Shown here piece after piece: positions 60,387 to 64,000 of a DNA stretch of 64,000 bases. Location: assembly GCA_038210135.1 (NCBI GenBank), contig JBBQWZ010000008.1:1-64000 (forward strand), given 5' to 3'. Position 1 is the first letter of the stretch; each line of letters begins with the position of its first letter. The position numbers and the translations under genes were made by a program. A model generated the notes under the pieces. That model searched no databases. It worked only from the letters and a program-made list of their open reading frames with translations, and was not told the origin of the DNA. The stretch comes from JBBQWZ01 sp038210135 (GTDB lineage Bacteria; Acidobacteriota; Terriglobia; Bryobacterales; Bryobacteraceae).

Positions 60387-60995
60387 ATGGCAACGAAGAA
60401 ATCCGGTAAGCAGGCATCGATTTACGCCGAGCATCCTGGCATGAAGAGGGTTGCGACGTCGATGAAGAATCTGGTCGAGCGGACCGGAAAAACTCTTGAC
60501 GAATGGGCTGCCATCGTCCTCAAAAAAGGTCCAAAGACCACTCAAGAACGGCGCGAATGGCTGAAGCGGGAGCACGAATTTACGACCAATTATGCGGCTT
60601 GGGTGGTGGAGCGCGCCGAGGGGGATGACGGCGAATACCAGCCGGACGAGTTCGTCGAGAAGTTGTTCGCGGGCCCGAAGGCGGGGCTGTGGCCGATTTA
60701 TGAAGCCCTAGTGAAGTTGGCGTTCTCGACCGGTAAAGACGTTACGCTGACTCCTTGCTCGACGATGGTTCCGATTCGGCGGAAGCACGTGATTGCGCAG
60801 ATCAAGCCGTCGTCGAAGACGCGGATCGATTTCGGCTACGCGTTGAAGGACACTGCTCCAACCGGGCGGCTGGTTTCGACGGGCGGCTTCGAGAAGGGCG
60901 ACCGGATTTCTCACCGCATCGCGATCACGTCGGTCGATGAGATCGACGGCGAGGTCAAGATGTGGCTCAAGCGCGCTTACGAGATGGACGTCTAG
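60387..60995 (+). CDS. DUF4287/DUF5655-type cytosolic protein
   Basis: A 202-residue protein. The N-terminal about 75 residues match DUF4287 (MKNLVERTGKTLDEWAAIVLKKGPKTTQERREWLKREHEFTTNYAAWVVERA). The C-terminal part matches DUF5655 (GPKAGLWPIYEALVKLAFSTGKDVTLTPCSTMVPIRRKHVIAQIKPSSKTRIDFGYAL). Both are common stand-alone or paired domains of unknown function, the latter sometimes next to nucleic-acid-binding modules. The ATG at 60387 fits. Its stop shares the palindromic CTAG with the stop of the convergent M48 gene (60992-60995). Confidence 0.87.
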   Translation: MATKKSGKQASIYAEHPGMKRVATSMKNLVERTGKTLDEWAAIVLKKGPKTTQERREWLKREHEFTTNYAAWVVERAEGDDGEYQPDEFVEKLFAGPKAGLWPIYEALVKLAFSTGKDVTLTPCSTMVPIRRKHVIAQIKPSSKTRIDFGYALKDTAPTGRLVSTGGFEKGDRISHRIAITSVDEIDGEVKMWLKRAYEMDV

Positions 60996-61981
60996 CGGGC
61001 CTGCCTAAGCTCCGCCAACTGGACTCCGGGGCGGCGTTTGAGGGTCGGGCGGCCGTCATCTTTGTTGTCGGAGGGACCGGCGCCGGGTGATTTGCGAAGC
61101 GTTGGTGCGTCTTTGCCGCCGGGCGTGCGGCGGTTTTGCAGAGCATAAATGCGCTTTTGCACGGCTTCGAACTCGGAGGTCGAGACGACGTATTCCGATT
61201 TGCTCTTCAGAAAATCCTGGATGTTCTTTTGCGCTGCGATGACGCGCGATTCGGACGGCGGGTGGGTGGCGAAGAGTGAGTTGAGCGTTCCGGGTTTGCG
61301 TTTTTCGAGAGCCTGTATTTTTTCCCAGAAATCGACAAACGCGCCCGGATCGTAGCCGGACTTGTACATATATTGGAGGCCAAGCACGTCGGCTTCGGCT
61401 TCGAAACCACGCTCGAACGCGTACATGCCCAGCGGATTCAGGACGCCGGCGGCCTGGCGCGCGCCGACTCCGATCCAGCCACCCGTGAAGATCAGCGGGA
61501 CGCTGGCCAGGTTCGCCATTTGCGCGCGGCTGGCTTGGCGGGTGCCGTGGCGGGCGGCGATGTGGGCGATCTCGTGGGCGAGTCCGCCGGCGAGTTCGGC
61601 TTCGGAATCGCTATGGAGGATCAGGCCGGTGTTGACGAACAGGAATCCACCCGGAAGCGAGAGCGCGTTGACCTCTTCGGCGTCGATCACCTGCGCGGTG
61701 AAGGGAACTTTGGCGTCCGAATTCCGGACCAGGTTCTGCACCAGGCGATTGATGTACTCGGCGACTTGCGCATCATCCACGATGCGCGAGGTTTGCGCGA
61801 CCTGAGCGGCGAGTTGTTTGCCGAGGGCGATTTCTTTTTCAAGGGAATAAAAGTTGACGCCTTTGCCGACGTCGCGATTACCGATCTGCTCGGGGTCTTT
61901 TTTCTTGTTGGCTGGGGGCTTGGTTTCCTGCGCGGAAAGCGTCATGGCGGCGGCAAGAAGAAGGGCGAGATTTCGTTGCAT
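60992..61981 (-). CDS. M48-family zinc metallopeptidase (Oma1/BepA/LoiP-like)
   Basis: A 329-residue exported peptidase with signal peptide MQRNLALLLAAAMTLSAQ. The M48 domain has VNALSLPGGFLFVNTGLI (104-121), the zinc motif HEIAH (136-140) and the third ligand in FEAEAD (193-198). About 165-185 is a hydrophobic segment (FTGGWIGVGARQAAGVLNPLG). The C-terminus is basic and Pro-rich. Relatives in the periplasm control outer-membrane protein quality. It faces the DUF4287 gene, with a 4-base overlap of stops, and is divergent from a TonB-receptor gene about 290 bases away. Confidence 0.93.
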   Translation of the reverse strand: MQRNLALLLAAAMTLSAQETKPPANKKKDPEQIGNRDVGKGVNFYSLEKEIALGKQLAAQVAQTSRIVDDAQVAEYINRLVQNLVRNSDAKVPFTAQVIDAEEVNALSLPGGFLFVNTGLILHSDSEAELAGGLAHEIAHIAARHGTRQASRAQMANLASVPLIFTGGWIGVGARQAAGVLNPLGMYAFERGFEAEADVLGLQYMYKSGYDPGAFVDFWEKIQALEKRKPGTLNSLFATHPPSESRVIAAQKNIQDFLKSKSEYVVSTSEFEAVQKRIYALQNRRTPGGKDAPTLRKSPGAGPSDNKDDGRPTLKRRPGVQLAELRQAR

Positions 61982-62157
61982 GGCTGCCTCCTGCGCTCCG
62001 ATCGTGCCAGTTCACTTTCGCGCAGGAACGGCGGCACGACGCAGGCGCAGTTCAGTCACGCGTGCGGGGGAGTCTTGGTTTCGCGAATGTTGCAGAGCCC
62101 GCTGCCATCCGTTCCGTCGAGGGTCCAGCGATGTTCCACACCCGGCGAGGGGCCACA

Positions 62158-62186
62158 TTGACTTTGAGCTTCTGTTTTGTTAAAAA
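62158..62186 (+). promoter_or_regulatory. Probable sigma-70-like promoter of the third TonB receptor
   Basis: TTGACT (62158-62163) is followed after 17 bases by TAAAAA (62181-62186). The region 62160-62250 is clearly A/T-rich against the local background and lies in the 293-base gap between the divergent M48 gene and the receptor ATG at 62275. The leader would be about 80 bases. The rest of the gap shows nothing recognisable. Confidence 0.5.
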
Positions 62187-62274
62187 TTCAAGACAACCTT
62201 GTCGTTCGTGCTTCATCAGGGCGCGGTTTTTGTATTTACGCAATGTTCGCTAGCAATTGGGGAAAGGGGTTAGG

Positions 62275-64000
62275 ATGATTCTCCGACGAAGCAGCGCCTT
62301 TACGGCGCTCTCTCTATTTTCATTATTAACGTGCTCGGCGTTATTCGGTCAGGATGCGACGGGACGCGTGCTTGGTACTGTTTCGGATCCATCGGGCGGT
62401 TCTGTGGCGGGCGCGACGATCACTGTAACGAATGTTGCGACTAAGGTCGCGCGTACGACGTTGTCCGCGCCGGATGGCAGCTTTCAGGTTTTGCTTGTTC
62501 CGATCGGCCAGTACATGGTGGCGGTGGACGCCAAGGGTTTCCGCAAGTCGGTTACCAGTTCGCAGTCGCTTGAGATCAACCAGGCGCTTCGTGTCGATGT
62601 GAGGCTCGAGGTCGGCTCGACGAGCGAGACCGTTCAGGTCGAGGCGAATGTCAGCGGCGTCGAGACTGTGAGCGCGGCGCTGGGCGGTGTCGTAACGGCA
62701 TCACAGATTACGAACATGCCGCTCAACGGCCGCAACACGCTGGACCTCGTGTTCATTCAGCCCGGCGTCATTCCGGCATCGACGGGCGGAGCGAACGGCT
62801 TCTCCATCGGCGGCGGACGAACGGATTCCGTGACGTTCCTCTTGGACGGCGGCGTTAACAACAACCTGCTGAACAACGGTGTGGTACTGAATCCCAATCC
62901 GGATACGGTAGAGGAGTTCAAGGTCATCACGAACAGCTACAACGCGGAATACGGCCGCGGCGGCGGTGGCGTGGTCAGCGTCGTGACGAAGTCGGGGACC
63001 AACTCACTGCACGGCAGCCTATTTGAGTTCGTCCGCAACACGAACTTCAACGCGAACACCTTCTTCAACAACGCGAATAGGCTGCCGATCGATCAACTGA
63101 AGCGCAACCAGTTCGGCTTCGCGGTGGGCGGACCCATGTTCATCCCGAAGGTCCTCGACGGACGGAACAAGCTCTTCTTCTTCCTGAGCTATCAGAAACA
63201 GATTCAGCGCCAGACCACTTCGACCGCACAGATTCAGGTCTACACGCCGGCGGAATTGAATGGCGACTTCTCGAAGTCGAACGCGGGCAAGAACGGCCCA
63301 GACGCCGGCGTCGCGTCGTTCCTGCAGCAGAATCCGTTCTTCCAGCCGAACGCCGGGTTGGCGGCGCAGGGCATCATTGATCCGACCCGCTTTAACTCGG
63401 TCGCCAAGAACTACCTGAAGAACAACCTGGTTGGCTCGTCTCCTTCGGGCAGCCTGATTTCACAGGGCAGCGCGACGAGCGATCCGTATGAATATACGGG
63501 CAAGGTCGACTACGTGCCCACGGCGCGGGATCGCATTTCGGTGACCCTCGGCGTGAACTTCAACTCGGCGATCAACCCGTTCGCGGGTGCGAACGTCATT
63601 GGCTATCCGAATTCCACCGACACCAACCGCAAGTTCGGCGCGGTGAACTATACGAAGATCATTACGCCGTCGTTGCTGAACGATTTCCGCTTTACAGTGC
63701 AGCGCAACGACAATTTCCAGGCCGTGCCGGCGGCGAACCTTCCGAAGCCGGCGGATCTTGGCATCGGAATCACCTCCGATCACCCGACAGGCCCGCCGAA
63801 CCTCTCGTTCGCGTCCGGCATGACAACGGGTTTCAGCGTCCAGGGTCCGACGCAGTTGATTGACAACACCTACACCTGGTCGGACGTGATGACGTGGAAC
63901 CGCGGCAAGCACTCGATCAAGGGCGGCTTCAGTTACACCCCGTACCAGAACAACACGGTGTACGACTTCTACATCAACGGCACCTTCTTCTTCAGCGGTG
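62275..64000 (+). CDS. Oar-like TonB-dependent receptor, 5' part (runs past window end)
   Basis: The ATG at 62275 has a purine-rich GGAAAGGGG site before it and opens a frame with no stop to the window end (575 codons). The signal peptide is MILRRSSAFTALSLFSLLTC followed by SALFGQ. The CarboxypepD_reg domain (about 22-100) contains GRVLGTVSDPSGGSVAGATI. The plug-like part has MPLNGRNTLDLVFIQPGVI and VTKSGTNSLHGSLFEFVRNT, and the first barrel strands include NKLFFFLSYQKQ. It is homologous in plan to the receptors at 21.4 and 43.6 kb. The barrel end and ligand clues lie outside the window. Confidence 0.93.
   Translation, partial: MILRRSSAFTALSLFSLLTCSALFGQDATGRVLGTVSDPSGGSVAGATITVTNVATKVARTTLSAPDGSFQVLLVPIGQYMVAVDAKGFRKSVTSSQSLEINQALRVDVRLEVGSTSETVQVEANVSGVETVSAALGGVVTASQITNMPLNGRNTLDLVFIQPGVIPASTGGANGFSIGGGRTDSVTFLLDGGVNNNLLNNGVVLNPNPDTVEEFKVITNSYNAEYGRGGGGVVSVVTKSGTNSLHGSLFEFVRNTNFNANTFFNNANRLPIDQLKRNQFGFAVGGPMFIPKVLDGRNKLFFFLSYQKQIQRQTTSTAQIQVYTPAELNGDFSKSNAGKNGPDAGVASFLQQNPFFQPNAGLAAQGIIDPTRFNSVAKNYLKNNLVGSSPSGSLISQGSATSDPYEYTGKVDYVPTARDRISVTLGVNFNSAINPFAGANVIGYPNSTDTNRKFGAVNYTKIITPSLLNDFRFTVQRNDNFQAVPAANLPKPADLGIGITSDHPTGPPNLSFASGMTTGFSVQGPTQLIDNTYTWSDVMTWNRGKHSIKGGFSYTPYQNNTVYDFYINGTFFFSG

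Overview
The window is a contiguous, gene-dense chromosomal segment of roughly 60% G+C that looks like a member of the Acidobacteriota, most likely the Solibacter/Bryobacter group. The evidence is the set of lineage-typical families: an acidobacterial duplicated orphan permease (ADOP), a VWFA-related acidobacterial protein, a secreted protein ending in the Solibacter C-terminal domain (TIGR03437-like), and three very large Oar-like TonB-dependent receptors with N-terminal carboxypeptidase-regulatory domains. This assignment rests on recognising families, not on a database search.

Layout. 1-1372: 3' part of a 23S rRNA gene, a spacer with a processing stem, 5S rRNA and a strong terminator, followed by a degenerate short-repeat array (about 1388-1640). 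1.7-7 kb (minus strand): ADOP permease, leucine-dehydrogenase-like enzyme, a secreted Asp/Arg/Tyr-rich protein and a GNAT acetyltransferase. 7.1-16.9 kb: truA, a secreted Fes-like esterase, an L,D-transpeptidase-fold protein, an M50/CBS membrane protease, a membrane-anchored peroxiredoxin-like protein, hemQ, a TPR lipoprotein and a POTRA-repeat protein. 17-21.2 kb: a minus-strand operon of ypfJ, an 889-residue hydrolase-DedA-ATP-grasp fusion and a small HELGH protein. 21.4-31 kb: TonB receptor, KDG-kinase-like kinase, AraC regulator, cytochrome P460, PiT phosphate transporter and aldehyde dehydrogenase. 31-41.5 kb: TIGR03437-type protein, a minus-strand run (DUF3291 fusion, GMC oxidoreductase, small protein, GT2-GtrA, GT39-like), class II DAHP synthase, and a structured leader before a 50-residue membrane protein. 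41.5-47.3 kb: operon of a small secreted protein, a TonB receptor and a VWA protein. 47.4-56 kb: recJ, an SRPBCC protein, a ChaN/EreA-like protein, DinB, an epoxide-hydrolase-like protein, enoyl-CoA hydratase, an APH-type kinase and a histidine phosphatase. 56-64 kb: a dense intergenic repeat block, a YheT-like hydrolase, a 39-bp tandem repeat, two MacB-like permeases without an ATPase, a DUF4287/DUF5655-type protein, an M48 protease and the start of a third TonB receptor that leaves the window.

The gene content suggests a heterotrophic soil bacterium with much outer-membrane uptake and envelope proteolysis (M50, M48, YpfJ and another HELGH protein). The most unusual items are the 889-residue three-domain fusion and its overlapping partner, a probable cis-regulatory RNA at 40.6-40.8 kb, and three separate families of short intergenic repeats. 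One repeat family shares its core between 1.4 kb and 56 kb, and another has three copies whose hairpin centres covary. No prophage, insertion sequence, tRNA gene or CRISPR array was recognised.
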